The notes: a model not told the origin generated them from the sequence alone. DNA of 62,615 nt from Pseudomonas entomophila (GCF_013523165.1 NZ_JAAMQI010000025.1:1-62615), one strand, 5' to 3'. Positions 52,375 through 62,385 are shown, numbered from the stretch's first letter. A program made the numbers and translations.

Positions 52375-54054
52375 TTAGTTCTGCTTGGCCATCGCTTCGC
52401 GCAGCAGCGCAGCCATGGTGGTGTCGCCAGTGCTTTCCGGAGCGTTGGTTTTCAGGCTCTGGATCGCTTCGCGCTCGTCAGCATCGTCCTTCGACTTGAT
52501 GGACAGGCTGATGACGCGGCTCTTGCGGTCGACGCTGATGATCTTGGCTTCGATCTCTTCGCCTTCTTTCAGCACGTTGCGGGCGTCTTCAACGCGGTCG
52601 CGGCTGATTTCGGAGGCTTTGAGGGTCGCTTCGATGTCGTCGGCCAAGGTAACGATGGCGCCTTTGGCGTCAACTTCCTTGACGATACCCTTGACGATGG
52701 CACCCTTGTCGTTCAGGGACACGAAGTTGGAGAACGGATCGTCTTCCAGCTGCTTGATGCCCAGGGAGATGCGCTCGCGCTCCGGGTCAACCGACAGGAT
52801 GACGGTTTCCAGCTCGTCGCCCTTCTTGAAGCGACGCACGGCTTCTTCGCCGGCTTCGTTCCAGGAGATGTCGGACAGGTGAACCAGACCGTCGATGCCG
52901 CCTTCCAGACCAATGAAGATACCGAAATCGGTGATCGACTTGATGGTGCCGGAGATCTTGTCGCCCTTGTTGAACTGGCCAGAGAAGTCTTCCCATGGGT
53001 TCGACTTGCACTGCTTGATGCCCAGGGAGATACGACGACGCTCTTCGTCGATGTCCAGAACCATGACTTCCACTTCGTCGCCAACCTGAACGACTTTCGA
53101 CGGGTGGATGTTCTTGTTGGTCCAGTCCATTTCGGACACGTGCACCAGGCCTTCCACGCCTTCTTCCAGCTCTGCGAAGCAGCCGTAGTCGGTCAGGTTG
53201 GTGACGCGTGCGGTGACGCGGGTGCCTTCTGGATAACGTGCCTTGATAGCAACCCATGGGTCTTCGCCCAGTTGCTTCAGGCCCAGGGAAACACGGTTAC
53301 GCTCGCGATCGTACTTCAGGACCTTGACGTCGATCTCGTCGCCAACGTTGACGATCTCGGACGGGTGCTTGATACGCTTCCAGGCCATGTCGGTGATGTG
53401 CAGCAGGCCGTCCACGCCGCCCAGGTCCACGAAGGCGCCGTAGTCGGTGAGGTTCTTGACGATACCCTTGACCTGCTGGCCTTCCTGCAGCGATTCCAGC
53501 AGCGCTTCGCGCTCTGCACTGTTCTCGGCTTCCAGGACGCTGCGACGGGAAACGACAACGTTGTTGCGCTTCTGGTCCAGCTTGATGACCTTGAATTCCA
53601 GCTCTTTGCCTTCGAGGTGGGTGGTGTCGCGCACTGGGCGGACATCAACCAGGGAGCCCGGCAGGAACGCACGGATGCCGTTAACGTCGACCGTGAAGCC
53701 GCCCTTAACCTTACCGTTGATAACGCCCTTGACGACTTCTTCGGCAGCGAAAGCAGCTTCCAGAACGATCCAGCACTCGGCGCGCTTGGCTTTTTCACGG
53801 GACAGCTTGGTTTCGCCAAAGCCGTCTTCGACCGCGTCCAGCGCAACGTGAACTTCGTCACCGACCTTGATGGTCAGCTCGCCAGCTTCGTTGTAGAACT
53901 GCTCGAGCGGGATGACGCCCTCGGACTTCAGGCCAGCGTGTACGGTAACCCAGTCGCCGTCGATGTCGACAACGATACCGGTGATGATCGCACCCGGCTG
54001 AAGATTGAGGGTTTTCAGGCTTTCTTCAAAGAGTTCTGCAAAGCTTTCGCTCAT
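52375..54054 (-). CDS. rpsA: 30S ribosomal protein S1
   Basis: 559 aa with six S1 domains, recognisable by repeated G-x-V-x-G-x-V starts (GAIITGIVVDIDGDWVTVHAG; QVKGIVKNLTDYGAFVDLGG; VTARVTNLTDYGCFAELEEG; ISGTIKSITDFGIFIGLEGG; GAIVKGIVKEVDAKGAIVTL). Binds mRNA leaders on the small subunit. Standard Pseudomonas length. The leader 54055-54180 separates it from cmk. Confidence 0.98.
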   Translation of the reverse strand: MSESFAELFEESLKTLNLQPGAIITGIVVDIDGDWVTVHAGLKSEGVIPLEQFYNEAGELTIKVGDEVHVALDAVEDGFGETKLSREKAKRAECWIVLEAAFAAEEVVKGVINGKVKGGFTVDVNGIRAFLPGSLVDVRPVRDTTHLEGKELEFKVIKLDQKRNNVVVSRRSVLEAENSAEREALLESLQEGQQVKGIVKNLTDYGAFVDLGGVDGLLHITDMAWKRIKHPSEIVNVGDEIDVKVLKYDRERNRVSLGLKQLGEDPWVAIKARYPEGTRVTARVTNLTDYGCFAELEEGVEGLVHVSEMDWTNKNIHPSKVVQVGDEVEVMVLDIDEERRRISLGIKQCKSNPWEDFSGQFNKGDKISGTIKSITDFGIFIGLEGGIDGLVHLSDISWNEAGEEAVRRFKKGDELETVILSVDPERERISLGIKQLEDDPFSNFVSLNDKGAIVKGIVKEVDAKGAIVTLADDIEATLKASEISRDRVEDARNVLKEGEEIEAKIISVDRKSRVISLSIKSKDDADEREAIQSLKTNAPESTGDTTMAALLREAMAKQN

Positions 54055-54180
54055 TTTAATTCCTGTAGATTAGGGCGAAACAGACGCCCATCAGCCACAT
54101 TCCAGACAATGTGGGTTTCGTTCATGTAAAGGAAGGCGGACAGGACAGTGACTGGAGCCCCTGCCTGCCATTCCTGATGA

Positions 54181-54867
54181 TCAGAGCAGATCGCGCTGGG
54201 CGAGCTCGCTTCTGATCCGTTGCAACACCTGCTCGATGGACAACTCGGTAGAGTCCAGCTGAATGGCATCGGCCGCCGGTTTGAGCGGGGCCACTGCACG
54301 CTGGGTATCACGCTCGTCGCGTGCCCGTATCTCTTCCAGCAGACTCGACAGACTAACAGCTTCGCCCTTCCCCTTCAACTGCAGGAAGCGACGACGTGCA
54401 CGTTCCTCGGCGCTGGCGGTCAGGAAGACCTTCAGCGGCGCGTCCGGGAACACCACGGTGCCCATGTCCCGACCGTCGGCGATCAGCCCGGGAGCCTCGC
54501 GAAACGCACGCTGGCGCTGCAGCAAGGCTTCGCGCACCGCCGGCAGCGAGGCAACCATGGACGCACCGGCCCCGACCGTTTCGGTACGGATGACGTTGCT
54601 GACGTCCTCGCCTTCGAGAATGATCTGCTGGAGTTTACCGGGTTCGGCCGCGATGAACTGCACGTCCAGATGAGCGGCCAGCGCCTTGAGCAACTCTTCG
54701 TTGGTCAGGTCCACGCCGTGGTTGCTGGCGTTGAACGCCAGCAGGCGGTACAGCGCACCGGAGTCGAGCAGCCGCCAGCCCAGCTCGCGTGCCAGCAGGC
54801 CCGCCACGGTGCCCTTGCCCGAGCCGCTCGGCCCGTCGATGGTGATGACCGGTGCCAGGGCGCTCAC
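54181..54867 (-). CDS. cmk: Cytidylate kinase
   Basis: 228 aa. Phosphorylates CMP and dCMP. P-loop TIDGPSGSGKGTVAGLL near residue 9, LIADGRDMGTVVFPDAPLKV and SAEERARRRFLQL (lid arginines) are intact. GTG 54867 is chosen: it overlaps the aroA stop (GTGA) and gives the usual length; an upstream ATG at 54909 lies inside aroA. Confidence 0.96.
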   Translation of the reverse strand: MSALAPVITIDGPSGSGKGTVAGLLARELGWRLLDSGALYRLLAFNASNHGVDLTNEELLKALAAHLDVQFIAAEPGKLQQIILEGEDVSNVIRTETVGAGASMVASLPAVREALLQRQRAFREAPGLIADGRDMGTVVFPDAPLKVFLTASAEERARRRFLQLKGKGEAVSLSSLLEEIRARDERDTQRAVAPLKPAADAIQLDSTELSIEQVLQRIRSELAQRDLL

Positions 54868-57104
54868 GACTTGCCCTCTTCCGCCACGCGGATGCCGACC
54901 TGCGCGCACAGGGCGAGGAAGTTGGGGAACGAGGTCGCGACGTTGGCGCAGTCGTGAATGCGGATCGGCGCGCTGGCGCGCAGCGAGGCGACGCTGAAGG
55001 CCATGGCGATGCGGTGGTCACCGTGACCATGCACTTCGCCGCCACCGATCTGGCCACCGTCGATGACGATGCCGTCGGGGGTCGGCTCGCACTGCACGCC
55101 CAGGACCTTCAGGCCGTCGGCCATGACCTGGATGCGGTCGGATTCCTTGACCCGCAGCTCTTCGGCACCGCGCAGCACGGTGCGGCCCTCGGCGCAGGCG
55201 GCGGCGACGAACAGCACCGGGAACTCGTCGATGGCCAGGGGCACGAGGTGCTCGGGAATGTCGATGCCCTTCAGGCGGGCGCCGCGCACGCGCAGGTCGG
55301 CCACTGGCTCGCCGCCGACTTCACGCTGGTTTTCCAGGGTGATGTCGCCGCCCATCAGGCGCAGGATGTCGATGACGCCGGTGCGGGTCGGGTTGATGCC
55401 GACGTGTTCGAGGACCAGCTCCGAGCCTTCGGCGATCGAGGCCGCGACCAGGAAGAACGCTGCCGACGAGATGTCGGCGGGCACTTCGATGCGGGTGGCG
55501 GTCAGTTTGCCACCGGCGCGCAGCGAGGCCACCGGGCCGTTGGACGCCACGCTGTAGCCGAAGCCGCGCAGCATGCGCTCGGTGTGGTCGCGGGTCGGTG
55601 CGGGCTCGGTCACGGTGGTGACGCCCTCGGCGTACAGGCCGGCCAGCAGCAGGCAGGATTTGACCTGGGCACTGGCCATCGGCAGCGTGTAGTCGAGCGC
55701 CTTGAGCGACTGCCCGCCACGGATGGTCAGCGGCGGACGACCGTCCGGGCCGGTCTCGATCACCGCGCCCATGTCGCGCAGCGGGTTGGCGACGCGGTTC
55801 ATCGGGCGCTTGGACAGCGAGGCGTCGCCGGTCATGGTCACGTCGAAGGGCTGCGCGGCCAGCAGGCCGGACAGCAGGCGCATCGAGGTGCCCGAGTTGC
55901 CCAGGTAGATCGGGCCAGGCGGTGGCTTCAGGCCGTGCAGGCCGACGCCGTGAATGGTCACGCGCCCTTGGCTGGGGCCTTCGATCACCACGCCCATGTC
56001 GCGGAAGGCTTGCAGCGTGGCCAGGGCATCCTCGCCCTCGAGAAACCCTTCGACTTCGGTCGTGCCTTCGGCCAGCGAGCCCAGCATGATCGAGCGGTGA
56101 GAAATCGATTTGTCGCCCGGTACGCGGATCCGTCCGGTCAGGCGGCCACCCGGTTGGGCCAGGAAAATCAAGTCGTTGGCGTTCATAGCGTCCACATAGG
56201 CCCGGCGGGCCAGGATTGTGCTGAAGTGCTCGCGGGCCACCTGTGCGCGGGTGAATACACCCAGCAACTGGTGCCCGTCCCCTGCATCGACCGCGTCGCG
56301 CAAGGCGTCGAGGTCACTGCGATAAGTGTCCAGCGTGCGCAGCACGGCCTCGCGGTTGGCGAGGAAGATATCGTGCCACATGGTCGGATCGCTGCCCGCG
56401 ATCCGGGTGAAGTCGCGGAAACCTCCCGCAGCGTAGCGGAAGATCTCCAGGTTTTCGTCGCGCTTGGCCAACGAATCGACCAGGCCGAAGGCCAGCAGGT
56501 GCGGCAGGTGGCTGGTCGCGGCCAGGACTTCGTCGTGGCGCTCCACGGCCATGTGCTCGACGTCGGCGTCGAGGGCGCGCCAGAGGCGGTCCACGAGGGC
56601 CAGGGCGTCGGCGTCGGTCTCCGGCAGCGGCGTGAGGATCACCTTGTGACGGCGATACAGCTCGGCGTTGGAGGCCTCCACGCCACTCTGTTCGGAACCG
56701 GCGATCGGGTGCCCGGGCACGAAGCGCGGCAGGTGATCGCCGAGCACGGCACGCGCGGCGCGCACCACGTTGCCCTTGGCGCTGCCGGCGTCGGTGAGCA
56801 CGGCCGTGCCCAGGTCGAGCGTGGCGAGCCTGGCCAGGAGGGTTTCCATGGCCAGGATCGGCACGGCGAGCTGGATCACGTCGGCACCGACGCAGGCCGC
56901 GGCCAGGTCGTCCTCGCAGCGGTCGACCACGCCCAGCTCGACGGCCAGGTGCCGCGAGCGCGGGTCGAGATCGACGCCGACCACCTCGCGGCACAGGCCG
57001 CTCTGGCGGATGCCCTTGGCGAAGGAGCCGCCGATCAGGCCAAGGCCGATGACCACCAGGCGGCCGATGGGCGGGGTGGGTTTGTTCGTGACTGCATCAA
57101 CCAC
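54864..57104 (-). CDS. aroA: Prephenate dehydrogenase - EPSP synthase fusion (TyrA-AroA)
   Basis: 746 aa. Residues 10-290 are the NAD-dependent TyrA part (RLVVIGLGLIGGSFAKGIRQ; GHPIAGSEQSGVEASNAELY). Residues about 305-746 are EPSP synthase: PGDKSISHRSIMLGSLAEGT, YLGNSGTSMRLLSGLLA, DEFPVLFVAAACAEG and HGDHRIAMAFSVASL. The fusion is normal in Pseudomonas. Start GTG 57104 is preferred; the longer frame to 57299 runs through the REP pair. Joins shikimate-pathway flux to tyrosine synthesis. Confidence 0.95.
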   Translation of the reverse strand: MVDAVTNKPTPPIGRLVVIGLGLIGGSFAKGIRQSGLCREVVGVDLDPRSRHLAVELGVVDRCEDDLAAACVGADVIQLAVPILAMETLLARLATLDLGTAVLTDAGSAKGNVVRAARAVLGDHLPRFVPGHPIAGSEQSGVEASNAELYRRHKVILTPLPETDADALALVDRLWRALDADVEHMAVERHDEVLAATSHLPHLLAFGLVDSLAKRDENLEIFRYAAGGFRDFTRIAGSDPTMWHDIFLANREAVLRTLDTYRSDLDALRDAVDAGDGHQLLGVFTRAQVAREHFSTILARRAYVDAMNANDLIFLAQPGGRLTGRIRVPGDKSISHRSIMLGSLAEGTTEVEGFLEGEDALATLQAFRDMGVVIEGPSQGRVTIHGVGLHGLKPPPGPIYLGNSGTSMRLLSGLLAAQPFDVTMTGDASLSKRPMNRVANPLRDMGAVIETGPDGRPPLTIRGGQSLKALDYTLPMASAQVKSCLLLAGLYAEGVTTVTEPAPTRDHTERMLRGFGYSVASNGPVASLRAGGKLTATRIEVPADISSAAFFLVAASIAEGSELVLEHVGINPTRTGVIDILRLMGGDITLENQREVGGEPVADLRVRGARLKGIDIPEHLVPLAIDEFPVLFVAAACAEGRTVLRGAEELRVKESDRIQVMADGLKVLGVQCEPTPDGIVIDGGQIGGGEVHGHGDHRIAMAFSVASLRASAPIRIHDCANVATSFPNFLALCAQVGIRVAEEGKS

Positions 57105-57151
57105 AAGTGTGGGCCCTGTGTAGTACGGCGGGTTTTTGCGGGGGGTTGGGT

Positions 57152-57283
57152 GGGGCCGCGTTGCGGCCCATCGCGGCACGGGGGCCGCTCCCACAGGTCG
57201 AGCCCGCGACACGTTTTTCGACTGTGAACGCGATCCCCCTGTAGGAGCGGCCCCTGTGCCGCGATAGGCCGCGACGCGGCCCC
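57152..57283. repeat. Inverted pair of REP elements inside the pheA-tyrA/aroA gap
   Basis: GGGGCCGCGTTGCGGCCCAT then CGCGGCACGGGGGCCGCTCC (57153-57192) and the inverse ending 57283. It lies between two genes of one operon (203-base gap), so it will be transcribed and may form a stable mRNA hairpin. Confidence 0.85.
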
Positions 57284-57307
57284 AACAACCTCCCAACATT
57301 CAAGCGA

Positions 57308-58402
57308 TCAAAGCACCGCCTTCGGATACGACCCCAACACCTTCAGCCCCACGGCTTCCTGGCTGATCTGCTCGAGCACGGCCTTGATCAGCGGGTCGCG
57401 GTGGTGGCCGACGAAGTCGATGAAGAACACGTAGGTCCACTTGCCGCTGCGCGAAGGCCGGGTCTCGATGCGGGTCAGGTCGATGTCGTTCTGGTGGAAC
57501 GGCACCAGCAGCTCGTGCAGGGCCCCGGGCTTGTTGCTCATGGAGACGATGATCGAGGTCTTGTCGTCGCCGGTCGGGGGCACTTCCTGGCTGCCGATCA
57601 TCAGGAACCGCGTGGAGTTGTCCGGACGGTCCTCGATCTTCTCGGCCAGGCGCTCCAGCCCGTACAGGTTGGCCGCCATGTCGCCGGCGATCGCCGCCGA
57701 GTTCCACTCGCCCTTGACCCGCTTGGCCGCCTCGGCATTGCTCGACACGGCGATGCGCTCGACGTTCGGGTAGTGCGCGTCCAGCCACTTGCGGCACTGG
57801 GCCAGCGACTGGGCGTGGGAGTAGATGCGGGTGATGCTGTTGGTCTTGGTGTTCTCGCCCACCAGCAGGTGGTGGTGGATGCGCAGCTCGACTTCGCCGC
57901 AGATGACCATGTCGTGCTCGAGGAAGCTGTCCAGGGTGTGGCTCACCGCGCCTTCGGTGGAGTTCTCTACCGGCACCACGCCGAAGTTGACGGCACCGGC
58001 CGCCACCTCGCGGAACACTTCGTCGATGGCCGCCATGGGCCGGCTGACCACTGCATGACCAAAGTGCTTCATGGCGGCGGCCTGGGTGAAGGTGCCCTCA
58101 GGGCCGAGGTAGGCGACCTTGAGCGGCTCTTCCAGGGCCAGGCACGACGACATGATCTCGCGGAACAGCCGGGCCATCTCTTCGTTGCCCAGGGGGCCGC
58201 GATTGCGTTCCATGACGCGCTTGAGCACCTGGGCCTCGCGCTCGGGCCGGTAGAACACCGGCTTCTCGCCTTCGGCCAGGGTCGCGGTCTTGACCCGCGC
58301 CACTTCCTGGGCGCAGCGGGCGCGCTCGCTGATCAGCTCGAGGATCTTCTCGTCGAGGCTGTCGATGCGCACCCGCAGCGCCTTGAGTTCCTGTTCGGAC
58401 AT
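57308..58402 (-). CDS. pheA: Chorismate mutase / prephenate dehydratase (P-protein)
   Basis: 364 aa. AroQ chorismate mutase (1-90: LRVRIDSLDEKILELISERA), prephenate dehydratase (95-270: YLGPEGTFTQAAAMKHFG; NSTEGAVSHTLDSFLEHD; TRFLMIG) and a C-terminal ACT domain (SNKPGALHELLVPF; TRIETRPSRSG) for phenylalanine feedback. ATG shares a base with the serC stop. Confidence 0.98.
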   Translation of the reverse strand: MSEQELKALRVRIDSLDEKILELISERARCAQEVARVKTATLAEGEKPVFYRPEREAQVLKRVMERNRGPLGNEEMARLFREIMSSCLALEEPLKVAYLGPEGTFTQAAAMKHFGHAVVSRPMAAIDEVFREVAAGAVNFGVVPVENSTEGAVSHTLDSFLEHDMVICGEVELRIHHHLLVGENTKTNSITRIYSHAQSLAQCRKWLDAHYPNVERIAVSSNAEAAKRVKGEWNSAAIAGDMAANLYGLERLAEKIEDRPDNSTRFLMIGSQEVPPTGDDKTSIIVSMSNKPGALHELLVPFHQNDIDLTRIETRPSRSGKWTYVFFIDFVGHHRDPLIKAVLEQISQEAVGLKVLGSYPKAVL

Positions 58403-59493
58403 CAGGCGTGCTCCTTCTCGAATTCACTCATGTAGCCGATCAACGCCTCGACCGCGTCCATCCCCAGGGCGTTGTAGATCGATGCGCGCATGCCGCCCAC
58501 CGAACGGTGCCCCTTGAGGTTGAGCAGCCCGCGGGCATCGGCGCCGGCCAGGAAGGCCTTGTCCAGGCGCTCGTCGGCCAGGCGGAACGGCACGTTCATC
58601 CACGAACGGGCGCTGGTGCTGATCGGGTTGCTGTAGAAGGCGCTGGCGTCGATGAAGCCGTAGAGACGGTCCTTCTTCGCCCGGTTGCGCGCTTCCATGG
58701 CCTGGACGCCGCCCTGCTCCTTGAGCCACTCGAACACCAGCCCGGAGAGGTACCAGGAGTAGCTCGCCGGGGTGTTGTACATCGAGCCGTTGTCGGCCGA
58801 GATCTTGTAGTCGAGCATGGTCGGGCAGCTGCTGCGGGCACGGCCGAGCAGGTCTTCGCGCACGATCACCACCACCAGCCCGCTGGGGCCGATGTTCTTC
58901 TGCGCGCCGGCGTAGATCAGGCCGAACTGCGAGACGTCGATGCCGCGCGAGAGGATGTCCGAGGACATGTCGACCACCAGCGGCACGTCGCCGGTCTGCG
59001 GCACCCAGTCGAACTGCAGGCCGCCGATGGTTTCGTTGGAGGCGTAGTGCACGTAGGCGGCGTTGGGGCTCAACTGCCACTCGTTCTGGCCGGGAATGGC
59101 CTGGTAGTCGTAGGCCTTGGCGCTGGCCGCGACGTTGATGTGGCCGAAGCGGCTCCCCTCGTCGACGGCCTTCTTCGACCAGATGCCGGTGTCGATGTAG
59201 TCAGCCGTGCCGCCTTCGGGCAGCAGGTTCAGCGGGATCTGCGCAAACTGCTGGCTGGCGCCGCCCTGCAGGAACAGCACCTTGTAGTTGGACGGGATGC
59301 TGAGCAGATCGCGCAGGTCCTGCTCGGCCTTCTCGGCGATGGCCACGTAGTCGTCGCTGCGATGGCTCATCTCCATCACGGACAACCCCTTGCCACGCCA
59401 GTCGAGCAGCTCGCTCTGGGCACGCTGCAGGACCGCTTCGGGAAGCGCGGCCGGGCCTGCGCAGAAGTTAAAGGCTCGTTTGCTCACATCCAC
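58402..59493 (-). CDS. serC: Phosphoserine aminotransferase
   Basis: 363 aa, PLP-dependent. FNFCAGPAALPEAVLQRAQ at the start, LFLQGGASQQFAQIPLNLL for cofactor binding and YAGAQKNIGPSGLVVVI with the Schiff-base Lys. Works in serine and pyridoxal-phosphate synthesis. ATG 59493 or a GTG two codons later (59487) could be the start; the latter gives the 361 aa usual in Pseudomonas. Confidence 0.97.
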   Translation of the reverse strand: MDVSKRAFNFCAGPAALPEAVLQRAQSELLDWRGKGLSVMEMSHRSDDYVAIAEKAEQDLRDLLSIPSNYKVLFLQGGASQQFAQIPLNLLPEGGTADYIDTGIWSKKAVDEGSRFGHINVAASAKAYDYQAIPGQNEWQLSPNAAYVHYASNETIGGLQFDWVPQTGDVPLVVDMSSDILSRGIDVSQFGLIYAGAQKNIGPSGLVVVIVREDLLGRARSSCPTMLDYKISADNGSMYNTPASYSWYLSGLVFEWLKEQGGVQAMEARNRAKKDRLYGFIDASAFYSNPISTSARSWMNVPFRLADERLDKAFLAGADARGLLNLKGHRSVGGMRASIYNALGMDAVEALIGYMSEFEKEHA

Positions 59494-59583
59494 TCTCGCT
59501 CTGCCTACCTAAATAGAACACACCGTGACCGCAGGTCTGCCGCAAGGCAGCGCTGTGGCGGTCATGCCACCTGTATTGGACGA

Positions 59584-59607
59584 ACGGGGCAACCTTGGTT
59601 GCCCCGT
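59584..59607 (-). other. Hairpin between gyrA and serC
   Basis: ACGGGGCAAC-CTTG-GTTGCCCCGT, a perfect ten-base stem 15 bases after the gyrA stop. No T-run on the minus strand, so it is more likely a processing or partial-termination signal than a full terminator. Confidence 0.6.
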
Positions 59608-59622
59608 CCGGGTCGTTGCCTG

Positions 59623-62385
59623 TTACTCCTGGGGAGCCTGTTCGGCGTCCGCCGCCTCGTCGTCTGCTGCCACGAGGTCGGCCGCGTCGTCCAGCGCCTC
59701 GTCGTCGAGCAGCGCGTCGAGCTCTTCCTCGGCCGGCTCCTGGATGCGCTCCAGGCCCACCAGGGTCTCGTCGCTGGCCAGCTTGATCAGCGTCACGCCC
59801 TGGGTGTTACGGCCCAGGCTGGACACTTCGCCGACCCGCGTACGGACCAGGGTGCCCTGGTCGGAGATCAGCATGATCTCTTCGCCCAGGTGCACCTGGA
59901 TGGCGCCGACCAGGTTGCCGTTGCGACCCTTGGTGCCCATGGCGATCACGCCCTGGCCGCCACGGCCGCGACGCGGGAACTTCGACAGCGGGGTGCGCTT
60001 GCCGAACCCGCGCTCGGACGCGGTGAGGATCTGCGCACCGGACTCGGGGATCAGCATGGAGATGACCTCCTGCCCCTTGCCCAGCTTCATGCCACGCACG
60101 CCCCGCGCGGTACGACCCATCTCGCGGACCATGCCTTCGGCGAAGCGGATGACCTTGCCGGCGCTGGAGAACATCATGACTTCCTTGGCGCCGTCGGTGA
60201 TGGCCGCGGCGATCAGGGTGTCGCCTTCCTTGAGCTTCAGGGCGATCAGGCCGTTGGAGCGCGGGCGGGCGAACTGCACCAGCGGGGTCTTCTTGACCGT
60301 GCCGCCGGCAGTGGCCATGAAGATGTAGGCACCGGTCGGTTCGGCGACCAGCTCGGGGGTGTCTTCTTCGTCGACGTCCTCGGGCTCGATCACTTCGCCT
60401 TCGAGGACGGTGTCCTCGACCTCGTCCAGCTCTTCGTCGAGGTCGGCGCTCTGCTGCAGGGCCTCCAGGTCGATCTGCAGCATGGCGGTGATGCGCTCAC
60501 CCTCCTCCAGCGGCAGCAGGTTGACCAGCGGACGGCCACGGGCGGCACGAGAGGCTTCCGGGATCTCGTAGGTCTTCTTCCAGTACACCTTGCCCTTGCT
60601 GGAGAACAGCAGCAGGGTGGCGTGGCTGTGGGCGACCAGCAGGTGTTCGATGAAGTCCTCGTCCTTGACGCCGGAGGCCGACTTGCCCTTGCCGCCCCGG
60701 CGCTGCGCCTGGTAGGAGGACAACGGCTGGGTCTTGGCGTAGCCACCGTGGGAGATGGTCACCACGCGCTCTTCCTCGGGGATCATGTCGCCCAGGCTGA
60801 GGTCGTGGCGCGCATCGAGGATTTCGGTGCGGCGCGCATCGCCGTATTCGGCGCGGATGGCTTCGAGCTCTTCGCGGATCACTTCCATCAGGCGCTCGGC
60901 GCTGTTCAGGATGCGGATCAATTCGCCGATCTGCTCGAGGATCTCCTGGTACTCGGCCAGCAGCTTCTCGTGCTCCAGGCCGGTCAGACGGTGCAGGCGC
61001 AGGTCGAGGATGGCCTGGGCCTGTTCGGGCGACAGGTAGTAGCGACCGTCGCGCAGGCCGTATTGCGCGTCTAGGTTCTCCGGACGGCAGGATTCGGCAC
61101 CGGCACGTTCGACCATGACCTGCACGGCGTTGGATTCCCACGGCGTGCCGATCAGCGCTTCCTTGGCCTCGGACGGCGTCGGCGAGGCCTTGATCAGTGC
61201 GATGACCGGGTCGATGTTGGACAGCGCCACCGCCTGGCCTTCGAGGATGTGGCCACGCTCGCGGGCCTTGCGCAGTTCGAAGACCGTCCGGCGGGTCACC
61301 ACTTCACGGCGGTGACGGACGAAGGCTTCGAGCAGGTCCTTGAGGTTGAGCAGGCGTGGGCGGCCGTCGATCAGAGCCACCACGTTGATGCCGAAGACGC
61401 TCTGCAGCTGGGTCTGGGCATACAGGTTGTTGAGCACGACCTCGGGCACTTCGCCACGGCGCAGCTCGATGACCACGCGCATGCCGTCCTTGTCGGACTC
61501 GTCGCGCAGTTCGGTGATGCCTTCGAGCTTCTTGTCCTTGACCAGCTCGGCGATCTTCTCGATCAGACGCGCCTTGTTCAGCTGGTACGGCAGCTCGGTG
61601 ATGACGATCTGCTGGCGGCCGCCGACCTTGTCGATGTCCTCGACCTGGGAGCGTGCGCGCATGTAGATACGCCCGCGACCGGTGCGGTAGGCCTCGATGA
61701 TGCCCTGGCGGCCGTTGATCAGGCCTGCGGTGGGGAAGTCCGGGCCCGGGATGAACTGCATCAGCTCATCGACCGTGATCTCGGCGTTGTCGATCAGCGC
61801 CAGGCAGCCATCGATCACTTCGCCCAGGTTGTGCGGCGGAATGTTGGTGGCCATGCCCACGGCGATGCCGCTGGAGCCGTTGACCAGCAGGTTGGGGATG
61901 CGCGTCGGCATGACCGCCGGGATCTGCTCGGTGCCGTCGTAGTTGGGTACCCAGTCGACGGTCTCCTTGTGCAGGTCGGCGAGCAGCTCGTGGGCCAGCT
62001 TGGACATGCGCACTTCGGTGTATCGCATGGCCGCGGCGTTGTCGCCGTCGACCGACCCGAAGTTGCCCTGGCCGTCGACCAGCAGGTAGCGCAGCGAGAA
62101 CGGCTGCGCCATGCGCACGATGGTGTCGTAGACCGCGGTATCACCGTGGGGGTGGTACTTACCGATCACGTCACCGACCACACGGGCGGATTTCTTGTAG
62201 GGTTTGTTCCAGTCGTTGCCCAGTTCGCTCATCGCATACAGAACGCGGCGATGCACGGGCTTCAAGCCATCACGCGCATCGGGCAGTGCCCGCCCGACAA
62301 TGACGCTCATCGCGTAGTCGAGGTAAGACTGTCTCAGTTCGTCTTCGATATTGACCGGGAGGATTTCTTTGGCCAGTTCGCCCAT
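59623..62385 (-). CDS. gyrA: DNA gyrase subunit A
   Basis: 920 aa. The quinolone-resistance region HPHGDTAVYDTIVRMAQ shows Thr at position 83 and Asp at 87 (E. coli numbering), the wild-type Pseudomonas state; the catalytic Tyr is in AAAMRYTEVR. GyrA-box-like QRRGGKGK stands at the start of the C-terminal pinwheel. Within the pinwheel is an acidic stretch (DEELDEVEDTVLEGEVIEPE) and the protein ends in an acidic tail. ATG 62385 (MGELAKEILPVN) is the family start; the frame to 62562 upstream is not supported. The rest of the window to 62615 is the gyrA upstream region. Confidence 0.98.
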   Translation of the reverse strand: MGELAKEILPVNIEDELRQSYLDYAMSVIVGRALPDARDGLKPVHRRVLYAMSELGNDWNKPYKKSARVVGDVIGKYHPHGDTAVYDTIVRMAQPFSLRYLLVDGQGNFGSVDGDNAAAMRYTEVRMSKLAHELLADLHKETVDWVPNYDGTEQIPAVMPTRIPNLLVNGSSGIAVGMATNIPPHNLGEVIDGCLALIDNAEITVDELMQFIPGPDFPTAGLINGRQGIIEAYRTGRGRIYMRARSQVEDIDKVGGRQQIVITELPYQLNKARLIEKIAELVKDKKLEGITELRDESDKDGMRVVIELRRGEVPEVVLNNLYAQTQLQSVFGINVVALIDGRPRLLNLKDLLEAFVRHRREVVTRRTVFELRKARERGHILEGQAVALSNIDPVIALIKASPTPSEAKEALIGTPWESNAVQVMVERAGAESCRPENLDAQYGLRDGRYYLSPEQAQAILDLRLHRLTGLEHEKLLAEYQEILEQIGELIRILNSAERLMEVIREELEAIRAEYGDARRTEILDARHDLSLGDMIPEEERVVTISHGGYAKTQPLSSYQAQRRGGKGKSASGVKDEDFIEHLLVAHSHATLLLFSSKGKVYWKKTYEIPEASRAARGRPLVNLLPLEEGERITAMLQIDLEALQQSADLDEELDEVEDTVLEGEVIEPEDVDEEDTPELVAEPTGAYIFMATAGGTVKKTPLVQFARPRSNGLIALKLKEGDTLIAAAITDGAKEVMMFSSAGKVIRFAEGMVREMGRTARGVRGMKLGKGQEVISMLIPESGAQILTASERGFGKRTPLSKFPRRGRGGQGVIAMGTKGRNGNLVGAIQVHLGEEIMLISDQGTLVRTRVGEVSSLGRNTQGVTLIKLASDETLVGLERIQEPAEEELDALLDDEALDDAADLVAADDEAADAEQAPQE

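Noticed and set aside
54852..57227. 791-codon plus-strand frame opposite tyrA-aroA
   Set aside because: Shadow of a certain gene, same reasoning.
58408..61074. 888-codon plus-strand frame opposite serC and gyrA
   Set aside because: High-GC shadow frame over two clear housekeeping genes; composition is His/Gln/Val-rich as expected for antisense.
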